Notes: generated by a model from the sequence alone, not told the origin. A stretch of 64,000 bases of DNA from an uncultured Anaerococcus sp. (GCF_943912385.1 NZ_CALTTY010000003.1:70173-134172), one strand, 5' to 3'. Shown: positions 53,570 to 62,988, numbered from the stretch's first letter. Numbers and translations: made by a program.

Positions 53570-54802
53570 ATGCTAAAAAGAATTGAAAATTTTGCCAGAC
53601 TTGCTGTAGAGTTTGGTGTTAATGTTAAAGAAGGGGAAGATGTTTTAATTACTTCACCTGTTGAATCTCCAGACCTTGCCCGTCTTACGACAAAGACGTC
53701 CTATGAAAAGAAGGCCCGTAAGGTTTCTATAAACTGGGTCGATGATGCCCTTACAAGATATGCCTACGAATACGAAAGCCAAGAAACCCTAAATGAAGTT
53801 CCTGACTGGGTCGTAGAAAAATCCCGCTACCAAATAGCTGAGAAGAGATCAAATAGGATTTCTATTGTTTCTGACGATCCAGACCTACTTAAGGGTCTTG
53901 ATGAGGCTAAGATTTCTGAAGCTATAAAAGAGAGATCTCTAAAGATGAAAGACTTTGTCAAATATACTATGAATGACATTGTTTCTTGGCTTGTAATTTC
54001 TGTGCCTTCTCGCAAATGGGCAGAAAAAGTATTTCCTGACCTAAAGGGAGATGCGGCTTGTGACAAGCTTTGGGAAGTCATCCTCGATGTGTGCAGGGTT
54101 TCTGAATCTTGGGAAGAAACTAAGGCAAATTGGGAAAATCACATCAGAACTCTTGATGAAAAGGCAGAATTTTTAAATAACCACCAATTTGATTATGTTG
54201 TTTATAAATCATCAAATGGCACAGACCTTAAGGTAGGCCTTCCAAAAGACCATATTTGGATGTCAGCAGGATCTAAAAACGAAAAGGGCGATAGGTTCAT
54301 CCCTAATATGCCAACAGAAGAAGTCTTCACAGCCCCACAATATGATGAGGTAGAAGGAAGGCTTGTAGCAACCAAGCCCCTTGTTTACAATGGTGTAGTT
54401 ATAAATGATTTTGAATTTACTTTTAAGGACGGAAAGGTTGTGGACTTTGATGCCAAAGAAGGAAAGGACACCTTAGCTAAGATGCTTGATAGCGACGAAG
54501 GATCAAAAAACCTCGGTGAAATCGCCCTTGTCCCATATGACAGCCCAATTTCAAATTCAAATATCCTGTTTTTCAATACACTATTTGACGAAAATGCTTC
54601 ATGCCACTTTGCCCTAGGCAAGGCCTATCCAACTTGTGTCAAGGGTGGTGCAGACCTTGATGATAGCGAAGTTAATTCAGTTGGCCTAAATGATTCCCTA
54701 ATCCACGAAGACTTCATGGTGGGAGATGAGGATCTTGAAATCACAGGCTTTAAAGACGGCAAGGCCTACCCAATCTTTAAGAATGGTAACTGGGCCTTTT
54801 AG
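53570..54802 (+). CDS. M29-family aminopeptidase (AmpS/PepS type)
   Basis: Metallo-aminopeptidase of 410 residues that removes N-terminal residues from peptides; cytoplasmic dimer. Conserved NIPTEEVFT-type motif appears as MPTEEVFTAPQ, followed by the metal ligands around GEIALVPYDSPIS, NILFFNTLFDENASCHFALG and the C-terminal HEDFMVG. TTAGGAGAAA precedes the ATG. Divergent from pepF. Confidence 0.93.
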   Translation: MLKRIENFARLAVEFGVNVKEGEDVLITSPVESPDLARLTTKTSYEKKARKVSINWVDDALTRYAYEYESQETLNEVPDWVVEKSRYQIAEKRSNRISIVSDDPDLLKGLDEAKISEAIKERSLKMKDFVKYTMNDIVSWLVISVPSRKWAEKVFPDLKGDAACDKLWEVILDVCRVSESWEETKANWENHIRTLDEKAEFLNNHQFDYVVYKSSNGTDLKVGLPKDHIWMSAGSKNEKGDRFIPNMPTEEVFTAPQYDEVEGRLVATKPLVYNGVVINDFEFTFKDGKVVDFDAKEGKDTLAKMLDSDEGSKNLGEIALVPYDSPISNSNILFFNTLFDENASCHFALGKAYPTCVKGGADLDDSEVNSVGLNDSLIHEDFMVGDEDLEITGFKDGKAYPIFKNGNWAF

Positions 54803-54828
54803 GTAAAATTATTATAAGAACTTAGAAA

Positions 54829-54871
54829 AACACCTCTTTTGCTTAAGCTAAGCAGAAGGGGTATTTTTTTA
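54829..54871 (+). terminator. Terminator of aminopeptidase gene
   Basis: ACACCTCTTTTGCTTA / TAAGCAGAAGGGGT imperfect stem and seven T. Confidence 0.75.
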
Positions 54872-54882
54872 GGAGAAAAGTC

Positions 54883-54911
54883 TTGACAAAATACAACTGT
54901 TAATATACACT
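54883..54911 (+). promoter_or_regulatory. Promoter of GntR-ABC operon
   Basis: TTGACA, 17-base spacer, TACACT. Overlapping TATACACTATACACA could be the site for the regulator encoded next. Confidence 0.6.
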
Positions 54912-54930
54912 ATACACAGATGGAGGATAT

Positions 54931-55308
54931 ATGGATATAAAAATTAATTACTCGAGTAAGGATCCGATATATTTACAAATCAAAAATCAGATTAGGGATG
55001 CAATCTTAGATGACAAGCTTGATATTGATAAGCCCCTGCCTTCCATAAGGCTTCTTGCTAAGGAGCTGAGGGTGAGTGTGATTACAACAAAAAGAGCCTA
55101 TGATGAATTAGAAAAAGACGGCTTAATAAACTCCGTCCCGGGCAAGGGCAATTTTATCAAAAGCCAGGACCCTCAAATGGTCAAGGAAAAACTCTTACTA
55201 AAAATTGAAGGTCATATCAAGGAAGTCATCAAGCTTAAAAAGCTGGGAAATATTTCTAGGGAAGAAATACTAAGCCTAGTTGATGTATTGGAGGAAGATG
55301 ATGACTGA
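54931..55308 (+). CDS. GntR-family regulator (YtrA/PmtR type)
   Basis: 125 residues: GntR winged helix-turn-helix (about 10-75; PIYLQIKNQIRDAI, PLPSIRLLAKELRVSVITTKRAYDELEKDGL) with only a short C-terminal helix for dimerisation, as in the YtrA subfamily. Such regulators repress their own ABC-transporter operon. TGGAGGATAT precedes the ATG, and its stop overlaps the start of the ATPase gene. Likely autoregulated; ligand unknown. Confidence 0.9.
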   Translation: MDIKINYSSKDPIYLQIKNQIRDAILDDKLDIDKPLPSIRLLAKELRVSVITTKRAYDELEKDGLINSVPGKGNFIKSQDPQMVKEKLLLKIEGHIKEVIKLKKLGNISREEILSLVDVLEEDDD

Positions 55309-56167
55309 TGCAATAAAAATAAGTAAACTTACGAAAAAATTCGGAAATTTTAAGCTGGGTCCCTTAGACCTGAAGGTAAAAAAGGGAGCCATAACAGGTT
55401 TTATAGGAGAAAATGGGGCAGGAAAATCTACAACTATCAAGCTTATCCTAGATGTCCTAGGAAGGGACGGTGGCTTGGTTGATATTTTTGACAAGGATAT
55501 AAGGGACTTATCTGTGGACGAAAGATATAAGATTGGCTTTGTCTTTGACGATCTGTTTTTACCGGATTCTATGAAGGTCTTCGAAATAGAAAAAATGCAC
55601 TCTTTGCTTTATAAGGGCTACTGGGAGAAGGAAACTTTTTATGAATTTGTAGAAAATTTTAGCCTTCCAACCGATATTCCTATAAGTGCCTTCTCTAGGG
55701 GAATGAAGATGAAATTAGGCCTTGCCCTTGCTATGAGCCATGGGGCCGAGCTTTTAATCCTAGATGAGCCTACAAGTGGCCTTGACCCGGTTGTGAGAGA
55801 CGATTTTTTGGATATTCTCCTAGATTTTATCCAAGACGAGGACCACACAGTTTTGATTTCTTCCCATATTTTATCAGACCTAGAAAAAATTGCCGACTAC
55901 ATAGCCTTTATCCACAAGGGCGAGTTAATTTTTAATGAAGAAAAAGACGGTTTGAGCGAAAAATATGGACTTGTTTCCCTTGGGAATGAGGAATACGAAA
56001 GCCTTGATAAAACCGCCCTTGTAGGTGTGAGAAAACATCAGTTTGGTAGACAGTGTTTGGTAAAAAGAGATAAAATACCATCAGGTATTGACATAGAAAA
56101 ACCATCTATCGAAGACATTATGGTCTATATGGTAAAGGAGGCCTACGATGAAAGCCTTGATATATAA
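55301..56167 (+). CDS. ABC exporter ATPase (PmtA/YtrB type)
   Basis: 288 residues: Walker A GENGAGKST, degenerate signature FSRGMKMK, Walker B LLILDEPTSGLDP, switch His in ISSHILSD. ATG 55301 lies 6 bases after GGAGG; another ATG one codon earlier is possible. Overlaps the regulator by 8 bases and the permease by 20, a tight three-gene operon resembling Pmt/Ytr systems that export peptides or respond to wall-active drugs. Confidence 0.92.
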   Translation: MTDAIKISKLTKKFGNFKLGPLDLKVKKGAITGFIGENGAGKSTTIKLILDVLGRDGGLVDIFDKDIRDLSVDERYKIGFVFDDLFLPDSMKVFEIEKMHSLLYKGYWEKETFYEFVENFSLPTDIPISAFSRGMKMKLGLALAMSHGAELLILDEPTSGLDPVVRDDFLDILLDFIQDEDHTVLISSHILSDLEKIADYIAFIHKGELIFNEEKDGLSEKYGLVSLGNEEYESLDKTALVGVRKHQFGRQCLVKRDKIPSGIDIEKPSIEDIMVYMVKEAYDESLDI

Positions 56168-56774
56168 GGACTTAGTAGCTGTTAAAAAATACTTTATATT
56201 GTTTACTTTAATTATCTTAGCTATGATTTTCTATAGTTTTAAAGAAGGACAAATTTTAATAATAATGGGTTTTTTTATTCTAATTCCAATTGCCCTTGTA
56301 AATACTTTTTTTGATGTAGATTTAAAATCAAACATTAACCAATATTTGATAGGACTTGGAATTGATAGGAAAAGGATAGTAATATCAAGGTATGCAATCA
56401 TTTGGATATTTGGAATATTTTCCTTGCTAGTAGTGGTTCTCTTTAATGTAAAGTATCCTGATAAGATCTTTCACCTGCCCCTTAGCCTAAGCTTGATGCT
56501 CTTTCTAACTAACTTTGTGTGTCTTGTCCAGCTGCCTTTTATGTACAAGTTTGGTTCACAAAAATCGAGAATGGTCTTTACCTTAATTTATTTTTTAATC
56601 TTTATAGGAGTAAATCATATACGGAAGAATAATCAGATTGTAATTGATTTTATAAATAAGAGATCACATATAAATGTAAACCTTATAAGCCTTGTAATTC
56701 TAGGACTTACTGTTTTGTTGAGTGCTATCTCTCTAACACTTTCTATAAAGGCTTATAAGAATAAAGATTTTTAA
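56148..56774 (+). CDS. ABC-2 type permease
   Basis: 208 residues and six hydrophobic helices, cognate membrane part of the preceding ATPase (ABC2_membrane_5-like). Conserved pieces include the N-terminal MKALIYKDL and FFDVDLKSNINQYL-x-x-LGI. Starts within the ATPase gene. A 200-base palindromic element begins 14 bases after the stop. Confidence 0.8.
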   Translation: MKALIYKDLVAVKKYFILFTLIILAMIFYSFKEGQILIIMGFFILIPIALVNTFFDVDLKSNINQYLIGLGIDRKRIVISRYAIIWIFGIFSLLVVVLFNVKYPDKIFHLPLSLSLMLFLTNFVCLVQLPFMYKFGSQKSRMVFTLIYFLIFIGVNHIRKNNQIVIDFINKRSHINVNLISLVILGLTVLLSAISLTLSIKAYKNKDF

Positions 56775-56787
56775 TAACAAGATATGA

Positions 56788-56987
56788 AAAAGGCCTGTTG
56801 CAGAATGAATAAATCGTCCCAATATCATCATGAGGTCTCAACGAGCCGACGGGCTTTTTTCTCGTGAAGTTTCACCTCCATGAGCCGGCGGGCTAAAAGT
56901 GGCCCGCCGGCCAAAAGAGGCAAACTTTGAGAGAGAACCTCATGATGATGGAACGATAATTATTCACAATTTGCAACAGCCCCTTTA
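56788..56987. mobile_element. MITE-like palindromic element
   Basis: About 200 bases with terminal inverted repeats: AAAAGGCCTGTTGCA at the left and TGCAACAGCCCCTTTA at the right, continuing inward (CATCATGAGGT against ACCTCATGATG) with mismatches. The core holds GAGCCGACGGGCT and GAGCCGGCGGGCT hairpins. There is no coding capacity. Ends resemble insertion-sequence termini of the GGGCTGTTGCA type. No clear target duplication seen. Confidence 0.65.
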
Positions 56988-57020
56988 TATTTGAAATTTT
57001 TGCAACTTGCCTTTGTTTTC

Positions 57021-57446
57021 CTATAATTTATTGTTGATTTTTTTTATCGTATTTTTTTCAAAAAGATAAAAGGCATAGGCTATCAACAAATAAACTCCAA
57101 GGAAGAATATAGAGGAAATCACAAGGGTAAAATTATAAGTGAACCATCTTAGGTAAATACCTGCAAAGATAAAATAGATAAACATTGCTAAAAAGTGGAG
57201 TGCTTGATTTAGGTAGAATGCCCTATTTTTATTTTTAAAAATTGACTCCGTTAGGACAGATAACAACCCAAAACCACCGTAGACAAGGCACTGGATGATT
57301 TTTGGATATCCATTTGCAAAGTTTGCGACAAATTCAGGCATCCCAACGATATTTTCTTTTATTATTAGAGATAAAACGGCCTCGATTAAGGCGCCTATTC
57401 CTACACCAGTCAAAAAACCTATTAACAAATTTTTAAATTTTTTCAT
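57021..57446 (-). CDS. DUF3021 membrane protein
   Basis: 141 residues, four helices, C-terminal Lys/Asn tail. Partner of LytTR regulators in many Firmicutes, where it is thought to hold the regulator inactive. Starts 8 bases after the LytTR gene stop behind AGGAGATAT, so they form an operon. Confidence 0.82.
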   Translation of the reverse strand: MKKFKNLLIGFLTGVGIGALIEAVLSLIIKENIVGMPEFVANFANGYPKIIQCLVYGGFGLLSVLTESIFKNKNRAFYLNQALHFLAMFIYFIFAGIYLRWFTYNFTLVISSIFFLGVYLLIAYAFYLFEKNTIKKINNKL

Positions 57447-57454
57447 ATCTCCTC

Positions 57455-57895
57455 CTAAAGACCTAGAGCTTTTTTAAAATTTTTTAAATTTCTCCTAGAA
57501 ACATAAGCAACATCGTCATTTTTAAGTTCGACTGCGATTGTACCTGTAAAAGACAAGTCAAGCTTTTTAACAAAGTCAAGATTTACAATATCTGAGCGCG
57601 ATATTCTAATAAACTTCCTTTTATCAAGCCTATTATCTAATTCATAAAGAGTAAGCCTAGATGTAAAAGTTCCATTTTTTGTTTTTATAAATATATTTTT
57701 ATCTAGAGCAAAAATTCTTATGATTTCTTCATGAGATATTATAAAAACTTCTTTATCACGAAAGGCGACAAGCTTGTCTACCAGTCTATCAGCTAGCAAA
57801 TTTTTTATGGTTTCCACTTCTTTAGAATACTCCTTAGCAAATATTTTCACTTGAGTTTCTTCTATGGTCTCATCAATAATTATGTCGATTTTCAT
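57455..57895 (-). CDS. LytTR-family DNA-binding regulator
   Basis: 146 residues without a receiver domain: an N-terminal helical region and a C-terminal LytTR domain (about 50-146) with KNIFIKTKNGTFTSRLTLYELDNRL, FIRISRSDIVNL and GTIAVELKNDDVAYVSRRNLKNFKKAL. Start ATG 57895 is preceded by AGGAGG. Paired with DUF3021; such pairs typically activate their own operon through direct repeats upstream. Confidence 0.88.
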   Translation of the reverse strand: MKIDIIIDETIEETQVKIFAKEYSKEVETIKNLLADRLVDKLVAFRDKEVFIISHEEIIRIFALDKNIFIKTKNGTFTSRLTLYELDNRLDKRKFIRISRSDIVNLDFVKKLDLSFTGTIAVELKNDDVAYVSRRNLKNFKKALGL

Positions 57896-57950
57896 CCCCA
57901 CCTCCTGATTTAATTATATAACCTATACAAAATCATGCATTTATTTTCTG

Positions 57951-57981
57951 ATAAAAGGTCAAAATTTTAAGATGAACGGTA
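57951..57981 (-). promoter_or_regulatory. Candidate LytTR direct repeats
   Basis: Minus-strand CCGTTCATC and ACCTTTTATC lie about two helical turns apart upstream of the LytTR gene, resembling the spaced repeats these proteins bind. Weak. Confidence 0.3.
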
Positions 57982-58100
57982 GGGGTACTTGCTTGTATTC
58001 TTAAAGATGAAATTTATCTAAAATACCGTATATTAACTATATATAACTTTTATAAATTTAAAATTGAATAAAAGTGAAGAAATATTTATAAGGAGGACTT

Positions 58101-59627
58101 ATGTCTAAGAACAAAAAATCAGGAGGGATTCTCGCAAATATCGAGAGAGTTGGAAACGCTCTTCCCCATCCTGCAATAATTTTTGTCATAATGATCGCCA
58201 TCCTTGCTGTTATAGCGCAAATATGTGCTTCAGCAGGTGTGTCTGTATCATACTATGACGCTAAGGCGGAAGCTGATGCAACAATTGAAGCTGTTAGCCT
58301 TTTAAATGCTGAAGGCATCCGCTATATGTTCGCATCTCTAGTTGATAACTTCACATCTTTTGCACCACTTGGTGTTGTCCTTGTGGCCATGCTTGGTGTT
58401 GGTGTAGCAGAAGATGCTGGATTTTTCGATGCAGGACTTAAAAAGATGCTATCAAATGTTCCGCCAGTCATACTTACAGGAGCGGTTGTATTTACAGGTA
58501 TTATATCAAATATCGCATCTGATGCTGGTTATGTAGTGGTAGTTCCACTTGGAGCTATGATCTTTGCTGCAGCAGGCAAACACCCAATAGCAGGTCTTGC
58601 AGCAGCCTTTGCTGGTGTATCAGGTGGTTTCTCATCTAACCTAATTTTTGGGCCAACAGATGTATTACTTGGTGGAATCACAAACGAAGCCCTAAGAGCT
58701 GCAAATATCGACTACACAGTTAATGCCTCAGGCAACTGGTATTTTCTAATAGTATCTACTTTCATCCTAACTATAGTAGCAACCTTAGTTACTGAAAAGG
58801 TGGTAATACCAAACCTGGGCACCTATGAAGGAGCCTATGTTCACGAAGATAAACCCCTTACAGACCTAGAGAAAAAGGGTCTTAAAAATGCCTTGATTGC
58901 ATTTTTAATATTTTTAATTGTAATGGGTATCCTAACTGTTCCACAAAATGCGGTTTTAAGACAAGCAAACGCAGAAGGTAAGATGACCCTAGAAGCCTTT
59001 ATGGGACATAGTCTGATTGCGGCAATCTTCTTTATGTTCCTAATTCCAGGTTATGTATTTGGAAAAACTGTAGGTAAGTTTAAAGATTCAAGAGACCTAG
59101 TTGCAGCCATGGCAAAGTCGATGGAATCTATGAGCGGATTTTTAGTGCTAGCATTCTTTGCAGCCCAATTCGTATCATTTTTTGCCTACACAAACCTTGG
59201 AACAATCTTATCTGTAAAGGGAGCTGAATTTTTAGAATCAATAAGACTAACAGGCATACCTCTAGTAATTTTATTTATTATAGTTGCAGCCTTTATTAAC
59301 CTATTTATAGGATCTGCATCAGCCAAATGGGCAATCATGGCCCCAATCTTTGTGCCAATGTTTATGAATATGGGCCTATCCCCAGAACTAAGCCAGATGG
59401 CTTACAGGATAGCAGACTCATCAACAAATATCATCAGCCCACTGATGAACTACTTTGCAATGGTAGTAATCTTCATGCAAAAATACGACAAAGACAGGGG
59501 ACTAGGAACCCTAATATCAACCATGCTACCATACTCGTTAGCATTTTTAATCTTCTGGTCCCTATTATTAGTAGGATGGATGGCATTTAAAATACCATTA
59601 GGCCCAGGAGTATCCCTATTTATTTAA
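58101..59627 (+). CDS. AbgT-family transporter
   Basis: 508 residues and about 12 membrane helices. Family imports p-aminobenzoyl-glutamate or exports antimetabolites. N-terminal NIERVGNALPHPAIIFV, SDAGYVVVVPLGA and the C-terminal SAKWAIMAPIFVPM and DSSTNIISPLMNYFAMV are conserved. AAGGAGGACTT precedes the ATG. Peptidase genes nearby (M42, M29) would fit import of small peptide-like substrates. Single-gene unit. Confidence 0.92.
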   Translation: MSKNKKSGGILANIERVGNALPHPAIIFVIMIAILAVIAQICASAGVSVSYYDAKAEADATIEAVSLLNAEGIRYMFASLVDNFTSFAPLGVVLVAMLGVGVAEDAGFFDAGLKKMLSNVPPVILTGAVVFTGIISNIASDAGYVVVVPLGAMIFAAAGKHPIAGLAAAFAGVSGGFSSNLIFGPTDVLLGGITNEALRAANIDYTVNASGNWYFLIVSTFILTIVATLVTEKVVIPNLGTYEGAYVHEDKPLTDLEKKGLKNALIAFLIFLIVMGILTVPQNAVLRQANAEGKMTLEAFMGHSLIAAIFFMFLIPGYVFGKTVGKFKDSRDLVAAMAKSMESMSGFLVLAFFAAQFVSFFAYTNLGTILSVKGAEFLESIRLTGIPLVILFIIVAAFINLFIGSASAKWAIMAPIFVPMFMNMGLSPELSQMAYRIADSSTNIISPLMNYFAMVVIFMQKYDKDRGLGTLISTMLPYSLAFLIFWSLLLVGWMAFKIPLGPGVSLFI

Positions 59628-59647
59628 ATTAATAAGAGTATAAAAAA

Positions 59648-59699
59648 GAACTGACCCCAAAGTTAGGCTAGAAGCTAACTTAGGCTGGTCAGTTTTTTA
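59648..59699 (+). terminator. Terminator of abgT-like gene
   Basis: AACTGACC / GGTCAGTT outer stem with an inner AGTTAG / CTAACT stem and six T. Confidence 0.8.
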
Positions 59700-59841
59700 A
59701 TGAAAAATACTACAGAATTTAAAATGTAAGTAGTGAAAAAATATTTATATTCTCAAAACTTATATAAAGTTTGCAGGCTTAAAGTGGGGCATACCGATTA
59801 TAGGGCTAATAAGTAGATCCTGAATTAAGCTTATTGCTAAG

Positions 59842-60318
59842 TTACCTTTCATTTACTCTCTTCCCAGTCACATAGCTAATATGAAAGATGAACATCTTGG
59901 TGTTTCTAAAACTTTTCTCCATATTTTGATCTATAAGGTCTTTATTTGGATAGTATTTTTCAGCCATTTTTTCCATGGCATCTCTTGCATAGTCTCTATC
60001 TTCGATTTCCTCTACAAGCCCGTAGGCTATTACTGATGAGGTATTCATAGACCATCCGTCATCTGACACTTCTTCTTCCACTAGGGCTGTAAAAGATGCC
60101 TTTGGATTTTTTTCAATACAATCTATTTTGTAGCCTTTTTTGCTGCCGTGAAAATAGATTGAGTTTGTTTCTTCATCGTAGTAGTAATTAATAGGCAAGC
60201 CGTATGGAAACCCATCGTCTCCATTTAGGCAGAGTACTCCTCTTGGGGATTTTTTTAAGACTTTTTTTGTGCTTTCTATACTGATTTCATTTTTAACTTT
60301 TCTTATTTTTCTAAACAT
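59842..60318 (-). CDS. NimA-like FMN-binding split-barrel protein
   Basis: Pyridoxamine-5'-phosphate-oxidase-like protein of 158 residues; family includes nitroimidazole reductases NimA. GVLCLNGDDGFPYGLPINYYYDEETNSIYFHGSKKGYKID is the usual flavin-site region. Start ATG 60318 follows TGGAGGATTT; an extension upstream runs through repeat DNA and is unlikely. Function: FMN-dependent reductase or sensor; resistance to nitroimidazoles cannot be concluded. Confidence 0.87.
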   Translation of the reverse strand: MFRKIRKVKNEISIESTKKVLKKSPRGVLCLNGDDGFPYGLPINYYYDEETNSIYFHGSKKGYKIDCIEKNPKASFTALVEEEVSDDGWSMNTSSVIAYGLVEEIEDRDYARDAMEKMAEKYYPNKDLIDQNMEKSFRNTKMFIFHISYVTGKRVNER

Positions 60319-60459
60319 AAATCCTCCATTTATTATAATTATACTATTTATTGTATCCATACCATAGGTCTCCACGAGCCGACGAGCTATCCATGTGGTA
60401 TAAGAAGAGCGGATTGGTGAACAATTTGCCCAAGCGGCTTATAGTTTGGAAAGTTCCCT

Positions 60460-60725
60460 TGGGTTTGGTTTCCCCTTTGAACAAGGTCATTATGTGAAAA
60501 TAAAGAAATGCTATAAGGTTAAGATATATTAAGATAATTAAAAATAAGATTTAATCTTGGCTAAATAGACTTACCTAGTGAAAAAATGGACTCCCCTTTG
60601 AACGGAGCAGTCATGTGAATTACTAAGAAAGGATATAAGACTATAAAAAACAAAAATAAAGTTCATAGAAAATAATCCTGTAATAATAGAGGCTCACCAA
60701 GTGAAAAAAACCTCCTGGACTTCTC
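60460..60725 (-). repeat. Degenerate tandem repeat array, reverse copy
   Basis: Minus-strand units carry TTCACTAGGTAAGTCTATTT and GTTCAAAGGGGA. About 200 bases align with 63075-63215 on the plus strand (e.g. AGTCTATTTAGCCAAG, CCTTGTTCAAAGGGG). At least two units of roughly 115-120 bases. Confidence 0.65.
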
Positions 60726-60818
60726 TTATTATAAAGATTCAACAGTAAATATGATAAGATTATTTGCGATTAATATAATTTAAAATCAAATATACGAATA
60801 GGGATTATCCTGGATAAT

Positions 60819-60871
60819 AAAAAAACCAAGCCTTGTAAACAAAATCTTATTTACAAAAGCTTGGTTTTAAA
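60819..60871 (-). terminator. Terminator of M42 peptidase gene
   Basis: AAACCAAGCCTTGTAAA / TTTACAAAAGCTTGGTTT with T run on the minus strand. Confidence 0.8.
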
Positions 60872-60895
60872 TAAAAATGATATTTTTTAAAAATA

Positions 60896-61921
60896 TTATT
60901 TCTCTACAAGATTTACTAATAAATCAAATAGCGATTTGATTGCTTTTTCGTGGGTCCTTTCATAACCGTGGCTTGCTGCTACTCCACATCCTACTAGGGC
61001 ATGTCTGTAGTCATAATCACTTGCCACTGCGGCTGAAGCGTCTGATCCGTAGAATGGATAGATATCTATGCCGTAGTCGATATTTATTTCATCGGCAAAT
61101 TTAACTAGGTCATTTGTTAGATCATAATTATATGGGCCTGATGAGTCTTTGGCGCAGATTGAGACTTTAAGCTCATCGCAGGTTAAGTCTTCATGGACTA
61201 CCCCCATGTCTACTGCCACCATGTCAGTAATACCTGCTGGGTGGCCTGCTGAGGCTCCGTGGCCGACTTCTTCGTAGATGGTAAACATCATATATACTGG
61301 GCGGTTTATCTTGATATTTTTCTCCTTGATTTCCTTCGCAAGGGCAAGAAGAACTCCGGCGCTTGCCTTATCATCTAGGTGGCGGCTTTTAACAAAGCCA
61401 TTATCTATCCTAAATCTTGGGTCAAGTGAGATAAAATCCCCATTTCTTATACCAAGCTCTTCAGTCTCTTCTATTGAGTGGGTTATGGCATCTATCACCA
61501 CTTCCATGGTCTCGTCATCTCTCTTAGCAGATTTTGCCTCATCTGACCCGTGGACGGCTGGGTTATTTAGTCTAACAACCCCAGTGTATTCCTTTCCTGA
61601 ACGGGTGTGGATTTTTACATTTTCAAATTCAACAAAATTAAGAGGAAAACCACCCAGGGTTGTCACCCTTAGAGCTCCATTTTCCTTAATTGACCTTACC
61701 ATAAGGCCCAGGGTATCTATATGGGCTGATAGAAGGAGGCCGTTTTCTCCTTCTATTTCATTAATTGGCACAATAACATTGCCCTTATTATTTTGGTAGG
61801 GCTTATAGCCTAATTTTTCAAATTTTTCTATAAGATATTTTTCAGCAAGTTTGGTAAAACCTGTTGGTGATGGGGTATTAACTAGGTCTTTAATATAAGA
61901 TGTTATATTAGATATATCCAT
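60896..61921 (-). CDS. M42-family metallopeptidase (glutamyl/deblocking aminopeptidase type)
   Basis: Cytoplasmic di-metal aminopeptidase, 341 residues. Ligands visible: LLSAHIDTLG (His, Asp), SRHLDDKASAGV (Asp), YEEVGHGAS (Glu-Glu), VAVDMGV (Asp) and AASHGYERTH (His). NTPSPTG at the start is typical. AAGGAGAAGA precedes the ATG. Often annotated as cellulase M; true role is peptide trimming. Confidence 0.92.
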   Translation of the reverse strand: MDISNITSYIKDLVNTPSPTGFTKLAEKYLIEKFEKLGYKPYQNNKGNVIVPINEIEGENGLLLSAHIDTLGLMVRSIKENGALRVTTLGGFPLNFVEFENVKIHTRSGKEYTGVVRLNNPAVHGSDEAKSAKRDDETMEVVIDAITHSIEETEELGIRNGDFISLDPRFRIDNGFVKSRHLDDKASAGVLLALAKEIKEKNIKINRPVYMMFTIYEEVGHGASAGHPAGITDMVAVDMGVVHEDLTCDELKVSICAKDSSGPYNYDLTNDLVKFADEINIDYGIDIYPFYGSDASAAVASDYDYRHALVGCGVAASHGYERTHEKAIKSLFDLLVNLVEK

Positions 61922-62000
61922 TTTCTTCTCCTTTTATCTATAGTATAATATGGGTAATAATATTATATTATAAGAAGTAAATTTATAAAGGATATAAAAA

Positions 62001-62489
62001 ATGAAAAAATACATATTTAAGGAAAAATTTTTCAAAATTACAGACAAGTATTGGATAGTTGATGAAAATGGGGAAAATGCCTTTTTTCTAGACCAAGACT
62101 TTACTTTTATGGGCTATAGGGCCAAGGTCTACGGTAGTAATAGGGAAAGGCTATTTTCTATAGAAAAAAAGATAATATCTCTCTTACCAAAGTTTTTTGT
62201 AAACTTTGAAGATGGATCAAAGATGACTGTAAACAAAAAATTCACCCTATTAAGAAAGAGTATAGACGTGGATACTGATTTTGGAAAAATTAATCTCAAA
62301 GGATCGGTCTGGGACTATAACTTTATTATAGGCCTTAATGGGGTAAAAATTGGAGAAGTAAATAGGAAATTCATCTCCCTAACAGACCACTATATCCTTA
62401 CAGTCTATGATGAGGCCTATACTGAGGCTCTCGTAGCCCTTGTGATTTGCCTAAATAAAATCCATGACGACGAAGAAAGCAGCAGTTAA
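62001..62489 (+). CDS. LURP-one/Tubby-C-like protein
   Basis: 162 residues forming the beta-barrel of LURP-one-related/scramblase-like proteins: KYIFKEKFFKITDKYWIVDENGE, YRAKVYGSNRERLFSIEKK, GKINLKGSVWDYNFII and ITDHYILTV-like (SLTDHYILTVYDE). Bacterial function unknown; phospholipid binding is proposed. Followed after 11 bases by a membrane protein gene. AAAGGATAT precedes the ATG. Confidence 0.78.
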   Translation: MKKYIFKEKFFKITDKYWIVDENGENAFFLDQDFTFMGYRAKVYGSNRERLFSIEKKIISLLPKFFVNFEDGSKMTVNKKFTLLRKSIDVDTDFGKINLKGSVWDYNFIIGLNGVKIGEVNRKFISLTDHYILTVYDEAYTEALVALVICLNKIHDDEESSS

Positions 62490-62500
62490 GGAGGTAATAG

Positions 62501-62956
62501 TTGATTTTTATACTAGCAGGACTATTCGCCCTAGCAGGTCTTTATAACCTATACTTATTTGGCCAGGTCAGAGAAAGGGCAAAGTTTACAAAAACAGACC
62601 TGGCAGTGTTTTTAATGATGATCGTCATGTATGCCATATATTACTGGGTCTTTAAACCTTATATAATAAACCTACTCGCTATAACCTTGTCAATGATTTT
62701 CTGGAGGTATACTTCATCAATAGCCAGGGGTTTTTCTGAAAACTACGTATTCACCAACCAGCTAAATCCCTTCATTAACAAAAAAATTCTTCTAGGAGAA
62801 ATAAAGTCCATAACTCTATCCAGAGCCGAAAAAAACCTCCTTCTTATTGTATATTTCAAAACCGCTAATAGTGAGGATAAGATGAGATTTGACTTTAATA
62901 AGGAAAAAGACCTGGTAAGGATTTTAAAAAAAGAGAAAGTAAATGTTATTAATTAG
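62501..62956 (+). CDS. Membrane protein, unknown function
   Basis: 151 residues with a TTG start, supported by TTAAGGAGG at good distance. Three hydrophobic helices in the first 75 residues, then a cytoplasmic beta-rich domain (NYVFTNQLNPFINKKILLGEIKSITLS) ending in a charged helix. No known family. Operon partner of the LURP-one-type gene; a terminator follows. Confidence 0.65.
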   Translation: MIFILAGLFALAGLYNLYLFGQVRERAKFTKTDLAVFLMMIVMYAIYYWVFKPYIINLLAITLSMIFWRYTSSIARGFSENYVFTNQLNPFINKKILLGEIKSITLSRAEKNLLLIVYFKTANSEDKMRFDFNKEKDLVRILKKEKVNVIN

Positions 62957-62960
62957 CTAA

Positions 62961-62988
62961 TCCCAGCCAAGCTGGGGTGTTTTTTTAT
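62961..62988 (+). terminator. Terminator of 62001-62956 operon
   Basis: CCCAGC CAA GCTGGG followed by seven T. Confidence 0.85.

Larger units (their letters stand above)
60319..60895. other. Non-coding region with reverse repeat array
   Basis: Contains GAGCCGACGAGCT (60376-60388), a CCCAAG/CTTGGG hairpin, the reverse repeat array (60460-60725) and the M42 terminator. No gene. Confidence 0.6.
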
